A stretch of 64,000 nucleotides of DNA, taken from the NCBI RefSeq assembly GCF_042675745.1, contig NZ_JBHTJM010000003.1, positions 76,018 through 140,017 on the forward strand, given 5' to 3'. Positions 8,971-16,875 of this stretch are shown here, in pieces; position 1 is the first letter of the stretch, and each line of letters starts with the position of its first letter. This stretch comes from Pseudofulvibacter geojedonensis. GTDB lineage: Bacteria; Bacteroidota; Bacteroidia; Flavobacteriales; Flavobacteriaceae. The position numbers and the translations under genes are program-made. Under the pieces are notes generated by a model. The model was not told where the DNA came from and did no database searches. It worked only from the letters and a program-made list of their open reading frames with translations.

Positions 8971-10041
8971 TTGATTAGATATTTACTAAATAAATTAGGA
9001 TATGCCGTATTGACTCTTTTTGGAGTAATTACGGTTATTTTCTTTTTGTTTAATATACTCCCCGGAGATCCTGCAAAAATGATGTTAGGGCAAAATGAGG
9101 ATAGTGAGCAAATAGCAATTATTAAAAAGAAATATGGGTTCGATCAACCTTTAATTAAACAATATGGTTACTACCTTAATGATTTGTCTCCGCTGTCTAT
9201 TCATGTTTCAGAAGGGTATACAAGTTTAGCTACTAATAAATATTCCGCACAGAGCTTGTTTACAATAGGAGGAACTACAGTAGCTCTAAAAAAGCCTTAT
9301 TTAAGAGAATCTTTTCAAAAATCAGGTAAATCAGTCGGGCAAATTATTTCAGAAACTTTGCCTAATACTTTTGTGTTGGCATTTGCAGCAATCATAATTG
9401 CTTTATTGTTAGGTATTGTTTTGGGAGTTTTTTCAGCTTTGTATAAAGATACTTGGGTAGATAAATTAATACAGGTATTGAGTACTTTAGGTATGAGTGT
9501 GCCTTCTTTTTTTAGTGCCATTATATTTGCTTGGCTATTTGGTTATGTATTGCATAAATATACCAACTTAGAAATGACAGGTAACCTATACGAGCTAGAT
9601 GATTTTGGTGAAAAAATAGAATTAAAGCTTAAAAACTTAATCTTACCAGCTGTTGTGCTAGGAATTCGTCCGTTAGCAGTAGTAATACAATTAATGCGTA
9701 ATTCTTTATTAGAAGTTTTTAATCAAGATTATATACGTACAGCTAGGGCAAAAGGATTATCAGAGTTTCAAATAATTAAAAATCATGCTATTAAAAATGC
9801 AATGAATCCTGTAGTAACTGCTATATCTGGTTGGTTTGCGTCTATGTTGGCGGGAGCAGTTTTTGTTGAATATATTTTTAATTGGAACGGATTAGGAAAA
9901 GAAATAGTAGATGCTCTTAATAATTTAGATTTACCAGTAATTATGGGGTCAGTAATTATCATAGCAACCATGTTTGTAATGATTAATATTTTAGTCGACT
10001 TAATTTACGGATGGTTAGATCCAAAGATAAGAATAAGCTAA
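8971..10041 (+). CDS. ABC transporter permease, DppB/OppB type
   Basis: 356 residues, inner membrane. The N-terminus MIRYLLNKLGYAVLTLFGVITVIFFLFNILPGDP is the standard DppB/OppB opening, and the cytoplasmic EAA-type loop TARAKGLSEFQIIKNHAIKNA near residue 255 contacts the ATPase. An insert of about 50 residues with charged and polar composition (around 70-115) enlarges the first periplasmic region, as in other Bacteroidota members. The start codon is a TTG. No ATPase, second permease or solute-binding protein is adjacent, so its partners must be encoded elsewhere; the substrate (peptide, nickel or other) is undetermined. Confidence 0.85.
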   Translation: MIRYLLNKLGYAVLTLFGVITVIFFLFNILPGDPAKMMLGQNEDSEQIAIIKKKYGFDQPLIKQYGYYLNDLSPLSIHVSEGYTSLATNKYSAQSLFTIGGTTVALKKPYLRESFQKSGKSVGQIISETLPNTFVLAFAAIIIALLLGIVLGVFSALYKDTWVDKLIQVLSTLGMSVPSFFSAIIFAWLFGYVLHKYTNLEMTGNLYELDDFGEKIELKLKNLILPAVVLGIRPLAVVIQLMRNSLLEVFNQDYIRTARAKGLSEFQIIKNHAIKNAMNPVVTAISGWFASMLAGAVFVEYIFNWNGLGKEIVDALNNLDLPVIMGSVIIIATMFVMINILVDLIYGWLDPKIRIS

Positions 10042-10042
10042 G

Positions 10043-10441
10043 ATGAGTGGAGAAACTAATTTATCTAAGCTAATTAAGCATATGACTCCTAAACTCAATG
10101 AGGGAGAATATGTTTTTTGCACCCTAACTTCTTTAGATAGAATAAGTAGAAATGATACCATTTGCGAGTTTAAAGAAGAAGAAGGTGTAACTGTAATTAT
10201 AGAGAAATCTAAAGCAGATAAATTAAAGTTAAGCTATGAGTATATAGCTTCATGGATTAGTTTAGAGATACACTCTTCTTTAGACGCCGTAGGATTAACA
10301 GCAGCATTTTCTAATGCTTTAGCCAAGTATGATATTAGTTGTAATGTAATAGCTGGTTATTATCACGATCATATTTTTGTACATAAAAACGATGCGGAGA
10401 AGGCTGTTGAGGTTTTAAAGAAATTGTCTAATAAAGCTTAA
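10043..10441 (+). CDS. ACT-domain protein (COG3602-like)
   Basis: 132 residues, cytoplasmic. Two ACT-like halves are visible: an N-terminal segment YVFCTLTSLDRI...VTVIIEKSKADK and the C-terminal SLDAVGLTAAFSNALAKYDISCNVIAGYYHDHIFV, whose last block is characteristic of COG3602/ACT_3 proteins. These are presumed amino-acid-binding regulatory domains; no ligand is known. It begins one base after the permease stop and ends one base before the next gene, so it sits inside a tight operon. Confidence 0.75.
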   Translation: MSGETNLSKLIKHMTPKLNEGEYVFCTLTSLDRISRNDTICEFKEEEGVTVIIEKSKADKLKLSYEYIASWISLEIHSSLDAVGLTAAFSNALAKYDISCNVIAGYYHDHIFVHKNDAEKAVEVLKKLSNKA

Positions 10442-10442
10442 T

Positions 10443-10742
10443 ATGGACTATCAGTTTAAAATAAGTCATGTGTTTTTGGTGGTTTTTTTAGTTGTTGCTA
10501 TAATTACTTTTTTTATAACTGTAATTCATAAAATGACATTAAAAGAACTAACTAAGAATGACAAGTTTAAAAGTGGCTCATGGCATGGTGGAATATTTTT
10601 TGCAAATCCAGTTTTATTTATTGATGAAGTAAATGACAATGAAATTAATCAAGTAATAATAAAACATAACAAGGCCGTTAAATACATGTATATAAATGTG
10701 ATCAATTTATTGGTATGTATTATATTAATGATAACTAAATAA
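10443..10742 (+). CDS. Small membrane protein, unknown function
   Basis: 99 residues with two predicted membrane helices (about residues 9-27 and 80-97) and a short polar middle containing WHGGIFFANPVLFID. I do not recognise a family. It is packed between the ACT-domain gene and the thioredoxin-like lipoprotein gene, so it is likely expressed with them. Confidence 0.6.
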   Translation: MDYQFKISHVFLVVFLVVAIITFFITVIHKMTLKELTKNDKFKSGSWHGGIFFANPVLFIDEVNDNEINQVIIKHNKAVKYMYINVINLLVCIILMITK

Positions 10743-10749
10743 TTTAAAA

Positions 10750-11262
10750 ATGAAAAATATCCTAAAAAAAGTACTAGTAATAGTTTTTATAGCAATGGTT
10801 AGTTGTTCTAATACAGAACCAAAAGAAAACTTTCCTAAAGAAGCTTTAGCCGATACATTATTGGCTTTAGATGGAACTAAAACTACATTAGAAAATGTAT
10901 TAAATAAATACAAAGGAAAAACAATTGTAATAGATATTTGGGCTTCTTGGTGTGGAGATTGTATCAAAGGTTTACCTTTAGTTAATGCCTTACAGCAGCA
11001 AACTAAAGATTCTGAAACGGTTTATGTGTTTTTGTCACTAGATAAGAAGCAAGCTAATTGGAAAAATGCTATAGAAAAAAGAAAAATAGAAGGAGATCAT
11101 TATTTTATTCCATCTGGTTGGGAAGGGCCTATAGGTAAGTCGGTAGACTTAGATTGGATTCCAAGGTATATGGTAGTAGGTAAAGATGGGAAAATTAAAT
11201 TATACAAAGCTGTTAAAGCTAATGATAAAAAGATTCTAGAAACCGTTAAGTCAGACCAGTAA
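10750..11262 (+). CDS. TlpA-like thioredoxin-fold lipoprotein
   Basis: 170 residues. A lipoprotein signal ends at Cys19 (MVSC), so the protein is anchored in the periplasm. The redoxin domain follows with the active site WASWCGDC (Cys68 and Cys71) and the cis-Pro loop region LDWIPRYMVVGKDG. A CGDC dithiol is less common than CPPC or CGPC. It probably reduces periplasmic disulfides or supports c-type cytochrome or outer-membrane protein maturation; the partner is unknown. It immediately precedes the tpiA promoter. Confidence 0.8.
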   Translation: MKNILKKVLVIVFIAMVSCSNTEPKENFPKEALADTLLALDGTKTTLENVLNKYKGKTIVIDIWASWCGDCIKGLPLVNALQQQTKDSETVYVFLSLDKKQANWKNAIEKRKIEGDHYFIPSGWEGPIGKSVDLDWIPRYMVVGKDGKIKLYKAVKANDKKILETVKSDQ

Positions 11263-11269
11263 TAACAGT

Positions 11270-11277
11270 TATATTTG
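11270..11277 (+). promoter_or_regulatory. -7 promoter element (TATATTTG) for tpiA
   Basis: TATATTTG matches TAnnTTTG and lies 21 bases before the tpiA ATG at 11299. It supports the internal ATG over the one at 11275, which lies inside the element. No convincing -33 box was found. Confidence 0.5.
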
Positions 11278-11298
11278 CAAAATAATAAGACAACTAAC

Positions 11299-12057
11299 AT
11301 GAGAAAAAATATAGTAGCTGGAAACTGGAAAATGAACACCAACCTTAAAGAGGCTAAAAAGCTAGTTAAGGGAGTTAGAAAAGGAATTAAAAAATTAGAG
11401 TTAGATTCAACTAGAGTTATCATAGCTCCCCCATTTGTTAATTTACCTACTGCAATTAAAAGAGCCAAAAAATCTAAAGTAGAGGTGGCTGCACAGAATA
11501 TGCATCAAGCTACTTCTGGTGCATTTACAGGAGAAGTTTCTGGAGAAATGCTTAAAGGTATAGGGGTTCAAACGGTAATTCTTGGTCATAGTGAACGTAG
11601 AGCTTATTTTGGTGAAAAAGATGCGGTTTTAAAAGAGAAAGTTGATAGCGCTTTAACTCAAGAGTTAGAAGTTATTTTTTGCTTTGGAGAAGAGTTGAAA
11701 GACAGACAAGCAGACAAGCATTTTAAAGTGGTAGAAGATCAATTAAAAAAGGCTTTATTTCATTTAGAAGCTAATAGCTATAAGAATATTATTTTAGCTT
11801 ATGAACCAGTTTGGGCAATTGGAACAGGAGAAACGGCTAGTCCTGAACAAGCACAAGAAATACACGCACATGTTAGAACTTTATTGGCTAAGAAATACGA
11901 TGAGGAATTAGCAGAAAGTGTTTCTATATTATATGGAGGTAGCGTAAAACCAGCTAACGCAAAAGAATTATTTGCAAATAAAGATGTAGATGGAGGCTTA
12001 ATAGGTGGAGCAGCTTTAAAAGCAGAAGATTTTATAGCAATTATTAAATCTATTTAA
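11299..12057 (+). CDS. tpiA: Triosephosphate isomerase
   Basis: Interconverts dihydroxyacetone phosphate and glyceraldehyde 3-phosphate in glycolysis. Conserved elements are NWKMN with the active Lys near residue 11, GHSERR with the catalytic His near residue 96, the catalytic Glu in LAYEPVWAIGTG (loop 6) and LYGGSVKP near residue 213. From the ATG at 11299 the protein is 252 residues, the standard size. A perfect hairpin terminator follows. Confidence 0.96.
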   Translation: MRKNIVAGNWKMNTNLKEAKKLVKGVRKGIKKLELDSTRVIIAPPFVNLPTAIKRAKKSKVEVAAQNMHQATSGAFTGEVSGEMLKGIGVQTVILGHSERRAYFGEKDAVLKEKVDSALTQELEVIFCFGEELKDRQADKHFKVVEDQLKKALFHLEANSYKNIILAYEPVWAIGTGETASPEQAQEIHAHVRTLLAKKYDEELAESVSILYGGSVKPANAKELFANKDVDGGLIGGAALKAEDFIAIIKSI

Positions 12058-12077
12058 GATTACAGAATATATAATAT

Positions 12078-12109
12078 AAAAAAGAGGAGTTTTAAAACTC
12101 CTCTTTTTT
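12078..12109. terminator. Bidirectional intrinsic terminator between tpiA and porin gene
   Basis: A perfect 16-bp inverted repeat (AAAAAAGAGGAGTTTT and its complement) with A-tract and T-tract flanks works on either strand. It serves tpiA (+) and the convergent porin gene (-), whose stop codon touches the repeat. Confidence 0.85.
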
Positions 12110-13316
12110 ATATTCCAATTTCTACTTGGAAGCGTACATACCAATTAGATTGGTCGTTATTATTTAAATAATCTAATTGTGTATTGGTAACTTCAGCCTG
12201 AAGCTTTAAAGCATGTTCCCAAATATATTTACTGACTCCTAAACTAAGTTGATTGGTAGTAGGATGTAAGTTTTCAATATCTGAATGTGGTTGCTGATAA
12301 GAGTATCTTCCTACAACTTCGTAATTGGTAGGAAATAAATAACTCAATTGAGCATCTGTTCCCATTCCTTTAAACACATATGTTGTTTCGGTATTATCAT
12401 CCGGATTAACACTTATTGGGTCATTGTTCATTCTAGACAAATAAGCTGCCTGAAAAGACCATCCTTGGTATTTAAACATAGCATCTAAAAGTAAAGAGCT
12501 AATATTCTTCTGGTCAAATAATAAAGTTCCAACTGTGCCTCGAGTTCTTCTGGCTTTTTCATTAAAATGATAGGCTCCAGAAAGCATTAGTTTTGGTTTT
12601 TGTTCTCGAGTAATATCTCCTTCAAACAAACTCCCATTACCTTCAAAAGCTCCAAAAGGAAATAATTCTACTTTACCAGTATACGCTAAACCATTATCAG
12701 ATTCTTGAGTCCAATTTCTTCCTTCACCAGTACTAATAGCAGTTTTAATGTTATAAGAGAATTGATTAGTTTTTTCATTTAAATAATAGGTGTGTAAACC
12801 AAAATCACGATCTATATTAAACATAGCATTATTAATACTTCTGTCTGTTAATTGTAAAGCTCCAGATGAATTAATACGCTGTCTATTTCCTGGTAATTTA
12901 GTTTGACCAAAACCAATATTCCAGTTTTTATCAGGGCGATAAAAAACAATGGCATCTCTAATAATATTAATGCGCTCTTCTTTATTACCAGAAGCAACAT
13001 CTCGTTCTGAAAACGATAGTTGTATAGCGTAAACTATTTCAGGCATTCCTACATAACCATCAAAACGAAGTCGTAATCTTCTTATAGCAGCTTCATAAGC
13101 AGCATCTTTGTCTTCATCTTTTAGGTAGCTAATTCTGTTTTGCATTCTAAATCGAATATTAAACTGAAATAAACTGTCTGGAGAGGTAAGACCAACTCCT
13201 TTACCGTAATTGTAATAGGGGAGAGCTGTTAGTTTAATATTATTTCCATCTTCCTGAGAGAAGCTAAAAGAGAAAAATAACAAACAGAAAATAAATAAAA
13301 AGTATTTGAAATTCAT
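12108..13316 (-). CDS. Outer-membrane porin, OprO/OprP-like
   Basis: 402 residues with signal peptide MNFKYFLFIFCLLFFSFSFSQ. The mature chain has alternating hydrophobic strands typical of a beta barrel, with RFRMQNRISYL and RLRLRFDGYVG near the start, a middle GFGQTKLPGNRQRINSSGALQ segment and a C-terminal strand VRFQVEIGI. This pattern fits the phosphate-selective porin O/P family (Porin_O_P), very common in Flavobacteriia, where substrate specificity is usually not phosphate-restricted. Its own promoter sits at 13337-13344. Confidence 0.8.
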   Translation of the reverse strand: MNFKYFLFIFCLLFFSFSFSQEDGNNIKLTALPYYNYGKGVGLTSPDSLFQFNIRFRMQNRISYLKDEDKDAAYEAAIRRLRLRFDGYVGMPEIVYAIQLSFSERDVASGNKEERINIIRDAIVFYRPDKNWNIGFGQTKLPGNRQRINSSGALQLTDRSINNAMFNIDRDFGLHTYYLNEKTNQFSYNIKTAISTGEGRNWTQESDNGLAYTGKVELFPFGAFEGNGSLFEGDITREQKPKLMLSGAYHFNEKARRTRGTVGTLLFDQKNISSLLLDAMFKYQGWSFQAAYLSRMNNDPISVNPDDNTETTYVFKGMGTDAQLSYLFPTNYEVVGRYSYQQPHSDIENLHPTTNQLSLGVSKYIWEHALKLQAEVTNTQLDYLNNNDQSNWYVRFQVEIGI

Positions 13317-13336
13317 TTTATGATAGTTTAACCGTA

Positions 13337-13344
13337 CAAAAATA
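13337..13344 (-). promoter_or_regulatory. -7 promoter element for porin gene
   Basis: On the minus strand this reads TATTTTTG, matching TAnnTTTG, 20 bases upstream of the porin start. It is back to back with the prmA element. Confidence 0.5.
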
Positions 13345-13366
13345 ATCTAGACTAAGTAATTTGCTG

Positions 13367-13374
13367 TATTTTTG
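13367..13374 (+). promoter_or_regulatory. -7 promoter element for prmA
   Basis: TATTTTTG matches TAnnTTTG and lies 17 bases before the prmA ATG. Together with 13337-13344 it makes a compact divergent promoter pair. Confidence 0.5.
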
Positions 13375-13391
13375 TCAAAAAAAAAGAATCA

Positions 13392-14228
13392 ATGAGTACT
13401 CCCGTATATATAGGTTATTATTTTAATGTAACGCCAAAAGAGCCAGCTTCAGAAATTTTAACAGCTGAGCTAGGTTTTGCTGGTTTTGAAAGTTTTGTTG
13501 ACACAGAAAATGGAGTAACCGCTTATATTCAGAAACCAGATTGGAACGAAAATATTCTAGAGGATATATTAATTCTTAAAAACGAAGATTTTTCTATTGA
13601 ATATACATATGAAGAGATAGAACAAGTAAATTGGAATGAAGAGTGGGAAAAGAATTTTGAAGCTATTGTAGTAGATGGCAAATGTACGGTTCGTGCCCCT
13701 TTTCATGAAAAACCAAATACACAATACGATATTATTATAGAGCCCAAAATGAGTTTTGGTACAGGTCATCATGAAACTACACATATGATGATTCAGCATA
13801 TCTTACAGTTAGACCTAGAGGGTAAATCGGTTCTAGATATGGGATGCGGAACCGGAGTTTTAGCAATTTTGGCAGAAATGAAAGGAGCTACTCAATTAGA
13901 TGCCATAGATATAGATAATTGGTGTTATATAAATACATTAGAAAATATAGATCGAAATAATAGAAAATATATTTCTGCCCATGAAGGAGACGTTAAGTTG
14001 TTAGAAGAAAAAAAGTATGATGTGATTATTGCCAATATTAATAGGAATATTTTATTAAACGATATGGCTCAATACGCTACATGCTTAAATAAGAACGGAA
14101 CCTTATTATTAAGCGGATTTTATTCAGACGATATTCCATTAATTACCGATAGCTGCAATGCTTTAGGATTAAAATTTGTTGAAAATTTTGAAAAAAATAA
14201 CTGGGTAGCTGTAAAATTTGTAAATTAG
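13392..14228 (+). CDS. prmA: Ribosomal protein L11 methyltransferase
   Basis: Methylates ribosomal protein L11 with S-adenosylmethionine. The 278-residue protein has the N-terminal substrate-recognition domain, then PKMSFGTGHHETTHMM near residue 121, the SAM-binding DMGCGTGVLAIL near residue 149 and the catalytic-region ANINRNILL near residue 216. Lengths of both domains are normal. It is followed closely by clpS and probably cotranscribed up to the terminator at 14553. Confidence 0.93.
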   Translation: MSTPVYIGYYFNVTPKEPASEILTAELGFAGFESFVDTENGVTAYIQKPDWNENILEDILILKNEDFSIEYTYEEIEQVNWNEEWEKNFEAIVVDGKCTVRAPFHEKPNTQYDIIIEPKMSFGTGHHETTHMMIQHILQLDLEGKSVLDMGCGTGVLAILAEMKGATQLDAIDIDNWCYINTLENIDRNNRKYISAHEGDVKLLEEKKYDVIIANINRNILLNDMAQYATCLNKNGTLLLSGFYSDDIPLITDSCNALGLKFVENFEKNNWVAVKFVN

Positions 14229-14247
14229 TGTTAAGAATCAGAAGATT

Positions 14248-14523
14248 ATGAGTTTTCAAGAAGAAGTATTAGAAGAAATATCTGTAAAGGAGTCTGTAAA
14301 AGAAAGTAATCAAATAGTATTGTATAATGATGATGTTAATACTTTTGATCATGTTATAGAAACATTAGTTTATGCATGTGAGCATACACCAATACAAGCA
14401 GAGCAGTGCTCTTTAATTGTGCATTATAACGGTAAGTGTACTGTTAAGACAGGAGACTTAAAAGATTTAAAGCCTAGATGCTCTAAATTATTAGAAGCAG
14501 GTTTAAGTGCAGAAATAATATAA
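14248..14523 (+). CDS. clpS: ATP-dependent Clp protease adaptor ClpS
   Basis: 91 residues. ClpS delivers N-end-rule substrates to ClpAP/ClpCP. The N-degron pocket motif LYNDDVNTFDHV near residue 25 is intact and is followed by the helix with CEHTPIQAEQC and a KCTVKTGDL strand. It is directly behind prmA and followed by a strong terminator. Confidence 0.93.
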   Translation: MSFQEEVLEEISVKESVKESNQIVLYNDDVNTFDHVIETLVYACEHTPIQAEQCSLIVHYNGKCTVKTGDLKDLKPRCSKLLEAGLSAEII

Positions 14524-14552
14524 TTCTTATAAAAGAATTATCGATAAAAATT

Positions 14553-14587
14553 AAAAAGCTATATCATTTTAAACGATATAGCTTTTT
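14553..14587 (+). terminator. Intrinsic terminator after clpS
   Basis: A 13-bp perfect stem (AAAAAGCTATATC with its complement) encloses a 9-base loop and ends in a T-run. The A-rich left arm means it could also act on the convergent transporter transcript. Confidence 0.85.
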
Positions 14588-14618
14588 GGGTTATAAAGGG
14601 GTTAAATATATAATTTGA

Positions 14619-15404
14619 TTAACACATAAAGGTTTTATATATTACGTAAACAGCCATTATTAACAAAAACACACCAAATCCTTTTTTTAATTTTTGTGCG
14701 GTAATATGTTTAGATAAGGAAACACCAATTAAAATACCTATTATAGAAAGTAAAGTAAAGGGTAATAAAAAGGCCCAATCAATTTCCATAGTAAAAACAT
14801 CACCTAAAAAGAAACCAACTAGAGATTTTATGGTAATAATAAGAAGGGAGGTTCCTACAGCTTCTTTCATAGGAAGTTTGCCTAATATTACCAAAGCAGG
14901 AATAATTAAAAAACCACCACCTGCTCCTACTAAACCAGTAATAAAGCCTACTACCAAACCTTCAATTAAAATAAGAGGGTAATTGGTAATTTTACCTGCT
15001 TGGGTATAACATTTCGTTTTTTTAGAATACATAGAAAATCCAGCTAAAATCATAATTACAGCAAAAAATAGCATAATAGCATCTTCTTTACTAAGGTTAA
15101 AAATGGTTTCAGGCAGGTTAGGAACTAAATACCTTCTTGTAAGTGTCACTCCAATTACAGCTGGAATTCCAAATACAATAGCGTAATTGTAATTAACTAA
15201 TTTTTTTTGAACATTCTTATAAGACCCAACCAGTGCAGAAGTTCCAACCACAAATAAAGAATAAGCAGTAGCGGTAATTGGGTTTAAATGTAATATATAC
15301 ACTAACACAGGAACGGTTAGTATAGAACCACCGCCACCTATAAGACCTAAAACAAGCCCTATAAAAAGTGCACAACTATATGCTAATACTTCGGTTAAAT
15401 CCAT
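14619..15404 (-). CDS. TauE/SafE-family sulfite/anion exporter
   Basis: About 261 residues, polytopic. It has the duplicated glycine-rich motif of the family: GLVLGLIGGGGSILTVPVL near residue 12 and GFITGLVGAGGGFLIIPAL in the second half, with eight or so membrane helices. The ATG at 15404 (MDLTEVLAYSC...) puts the first helix in the usual place; the one at 15428 would extend into a hairpin-forming leader. Family members export or import sulfite, sulfoacetate and related anions; the substrate here is unknown. Confidence 0.85.
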   Translation of the reverse strand: MDLTEVLAYSCALFIGLVLGLIGGGGSILTVPVLVYILHLNPITATAYSLFVVGTSALVGSYKNVQKKLVNYNYAIVFGIPAVIGVTLTRRYLVPNLPETIFNLSKEDAIMLFFAVIMILAGFSMYSKKTKCYTQAGKITNYPLILIEGLVVGFITGLVGAGGGFLIIPALVILGKLPMKEAVGTSLLIITIKSLVGFFLGDVFTMEIDWAFLLPFTLLSIIGILIGVSLSKHITAQKLKKGFGVFLLIMAVYVIYKTFMC

Positions 15405-15415
15405 GTAATAAAAAA

Positions 15416-15438
15416 CTTCGTTATGCATAATAACGAAG
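15416..15438. promoter_or_regulatory. 9-bp inverted repeat in the leader of the TauE/SafE gene
   Basis: CTTCGTTAT and ATAACGAAG flank a 5-base spacer, a perfect palindrome 12 bases upstream of the chosen start. It lies between the -7 element at 15462-15469 and the gene, so it could be an operator or a 5' UTR hairpin. Confidence 0.4.
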
Positions 15439-15461
15439 CGCTAAGTTTTCTTTGGTTAATA

Positions 15462-15469
15462 CAAAGATA
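15462..15469 (-). promoter_or_regulatory. -7 promoter element for TauE/SafE gene
   Basis: The minus strand reads TATCTTTG (TAnnTTTG). It is 57 bases upstream of the chosen start, leaving a short leader with the inverted repeat. Confidence 0.45.
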
Positions 15470-15629
15470 AGTTATTACTACTATAGTATATTTATAGGAT
15501 TTGTGTGTATAAGGTGTAAAAAAGATTTGAAAGCTTAACTAAGTGATAGTTGGTCGGTAAATATTTGCCCTAAAAAACTTAAAATAGACTATATGATAGT
15601 TAAATCTAATGTTTATAATAAAAGAAAAT

Positions 15630-15637
15630 TATCTTTG
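15630..15637 (+). promoter_or_regulatory. Candidate promoter of the biosynthetic cluster
   Basis: TATCTTTG matches the -7 consensus and is the best plus-strand match in the 860-base gap before the NusG-like gene. If used, the mRNA has a leader of about 645 bases containing all three copies of the repeated element. No good TTTG -33 box was found, so confidence is moderate. Confidence 0.4.
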
Positions 15638-15846
15638 ATTCTCTGGCTAATCTGAAATATTTTCTAGTTTAATAGGATTTGTTTTTGTGTTAATTTTTTG
15701 ATTTATAGGTGTTTGTGTTGATGTAATAAATTAATATTAACAAATGTTTGTTTTTTGTTTTTTTAAACATTTATTTTGCTTTAGAATAAGATTTAATCTT
15801 TCAATAAAGAAAGAAAATACATTCAAAATTCTAGTCAAGAGAAACT

Positions 15847-15871
15847 GTGACTAGGAGAAGCGAAGCTATGT
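15847..15871 (+). repeat. Core leader element, copy A
   Basis: A 25-base core beginning GTGACTAGGAGAAGC and ending GAAGCTATGT, one base different from copy C. It is preceded by CTAGTC (15831-15836), which can pair with GACTAG inside the core. Unlike copies B and C it is not preceded by the 125-base repeat arm. Confidence 0.75.
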
Positions 15872-15904
15872 AAAAGACAAAGCTTTAATATTTAATGATT
15901 CATC

Positions 15905-16054
15905 TACTTAAAAAAAGAGTTTGTTTTAAACTAGCATCTTTATGTTTGTTGATGTAAAATAAAACAATAACTTCTTTAAGTTTAGATCGTTTTATCCCCC
16001 CAAAAAAAATAAAATAGTAATGCTCTTAGGTGACTAAGAGGAGCGAAGCTATGT
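15905..16054 (+). repeat. 150-base leader repeat, copy 1 (ends in core element B)
   Basis: Near-identical to 16102-16251 at a spacing of 197 bases; both share the stretch GTTTTAAACTAGCATCTTTA and end in the 25-base core. At the junction, CTCTTAG (16023-16029), loop GTGA, CTAAGAG (16034-16040) forms a perfect 7-bp hairpin with a GNRA tetraloop. It is followed by AGCGAAGCT (3-bp stem, GAA loop) and ATG. Confidence 0.85.
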
Positions 16055-16101
16055 CGAGAGTTTAATTGTAAGAAAAAAACTATAATAATTAACAATTTAT
16101 T

Positions 16102-16251
16102 TACTTAAAGAAAAGTTTGTTTTAAACTAGCATCTTTATGTTTACCGATGTAAAATAAAGCAAAATAACCTATAAGTTTAGATTGTTTTATTCCCCCCTA
16201 AAAAAATAAAATAGAAATACTCTTAAGTGACTAAGAGAAGCGAAGCTATGT
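16102..16251 (+). repeat. 150-base leader repeat, copy 2 (ends in core element C)
   Basis: Second unit of the tandem repeat, ending 38 bases before the NusG-like start codon. The hairpin CTCTTA/TAAGAG is kept (6 bp, closing pair lost). The core reads the same as copy B except for one A/G change, while the 125-base arm has diverged more, so the core looks selected. Confidence 0.85.
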
Positions 16252-16289
16252 TAAAAAACTAACCAATATAAATATTTACACTTAATTAA

Positions 16290-16817
16290 ATGAGAAAATC
16301 CCAATCGCAGGGGTGGCATGTATTGTATGTCAAATCCCGCCATGAAAAGAAAGTTTATGAAAAGCTTTTGGAGAATAATTTAGAAGCTTACTTACCTTTA
16401 GTTTTAACCGAAAGAAAATGGAGTGATAGAGTTAAAAAAGTTTTAATGCCCCTTATTAAATCTTATGTATTTGTAAACATAAATACAGCAATGGATTTTT
16501 ATAAAGCACTATCTGTTAGTGGGGTATGTTCTTATATTAGTTTTGGTAATGATTATGCTATTGTAAAAGATGAAGAAATAGAAAAACTTAAATTCCTTAT
16601 TGAAGTAGAAGGAATTAGTGAAATCTCTATTAAAGAAGAAACACTATGCCTGGGAGAACATAGGGTTATTTCTAGTGGTCCATTAGCTGGATTAGAATGC
16701 GAGGTTCTTCAAATTAAGAACAAAAGTATGGTAACAGTTCGCCTAGGAGCGTTAAAACAAAATGTTGTTGCTACTGTACCTAGTGAATATCTTTCTGAGT
16801 TCTCAAAAGCCATGTGA
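16290..16817 (+). CDS. NusG/RfaH/UpxY-like specialised antitermination factor
   Basis: 175 residues. An NGN domain (GWHVLYVKSRHEKKVYEKLLENN at 8-30, FVNINTAMDFYKAL) is followed by a C-terminal KOW domain (GPLAGLECEVLQIKNKSMVTVRL near 130-155). This is the UpxY/RfaH class of NusG paralogue that binds RNA polymerase and prevents termination in a specific operon, usually polysaccharide or secondary-metabolite clusters in Bacteroidota. It is the first gene after a leader with repeated ops-like elements and is followed by a 25-kb gene cluster on the same strand. The housekeeping NusG is not in this window. The family call is strong; control of this cluster is inferred from position. Confidence 0.88.
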   Translation: MRKSQSQGWHVLYVKSRHEKKVYEKLLENNLEAYLPLVLTERKWSDRVKKVLMPLIKSYVFVNINTAMDFYKALSVSGVCSYISFGNDYAIVKDEEIEKLKFLIEVEGISEISIKEETLCLGEHRVISSGPLAGLECEVLQIKNKSMVTVRLGALKQNVVATVPSEYLSEFSKAM

Positions 16818-16875
16818 GTCTAAAACTATCTTCACGTAGATTAAATTATAAAGTTCTTTTTAAAATATATTACCA

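Larger units (their letters stand above)
15470..16289. other. Long non-coding leader region before the biosynthetic cluster
   Basis: No convincing gene in about 820 bases. It holds a candidate promoter at 15630, three copies of a 25-base core element (15847-15871, 16030-16054, 16227-16251) and a tandem 150-base repeat. The sequence is A+T rich, with C-runs (CCCCCC followed by an A-run) near 15996 and 16193. Confidence 0.8.

Noticed and set aside
12108..13316. Dedicated phosphate porin
   Set aside because: The fold matches OprO/OprP-like porins, but no phosphate genes are nearby and the family is not phosphate-specific in this phylum, so only the general porin call was kept.
15470..16289. A CRISPR array or transposon remnant in the repeated leader
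   Set aside because: Only two long units plus one partial core are present, spaced about 190 bases apart, without short regular spacers, cas genes, a transposase or flanking target duplication.
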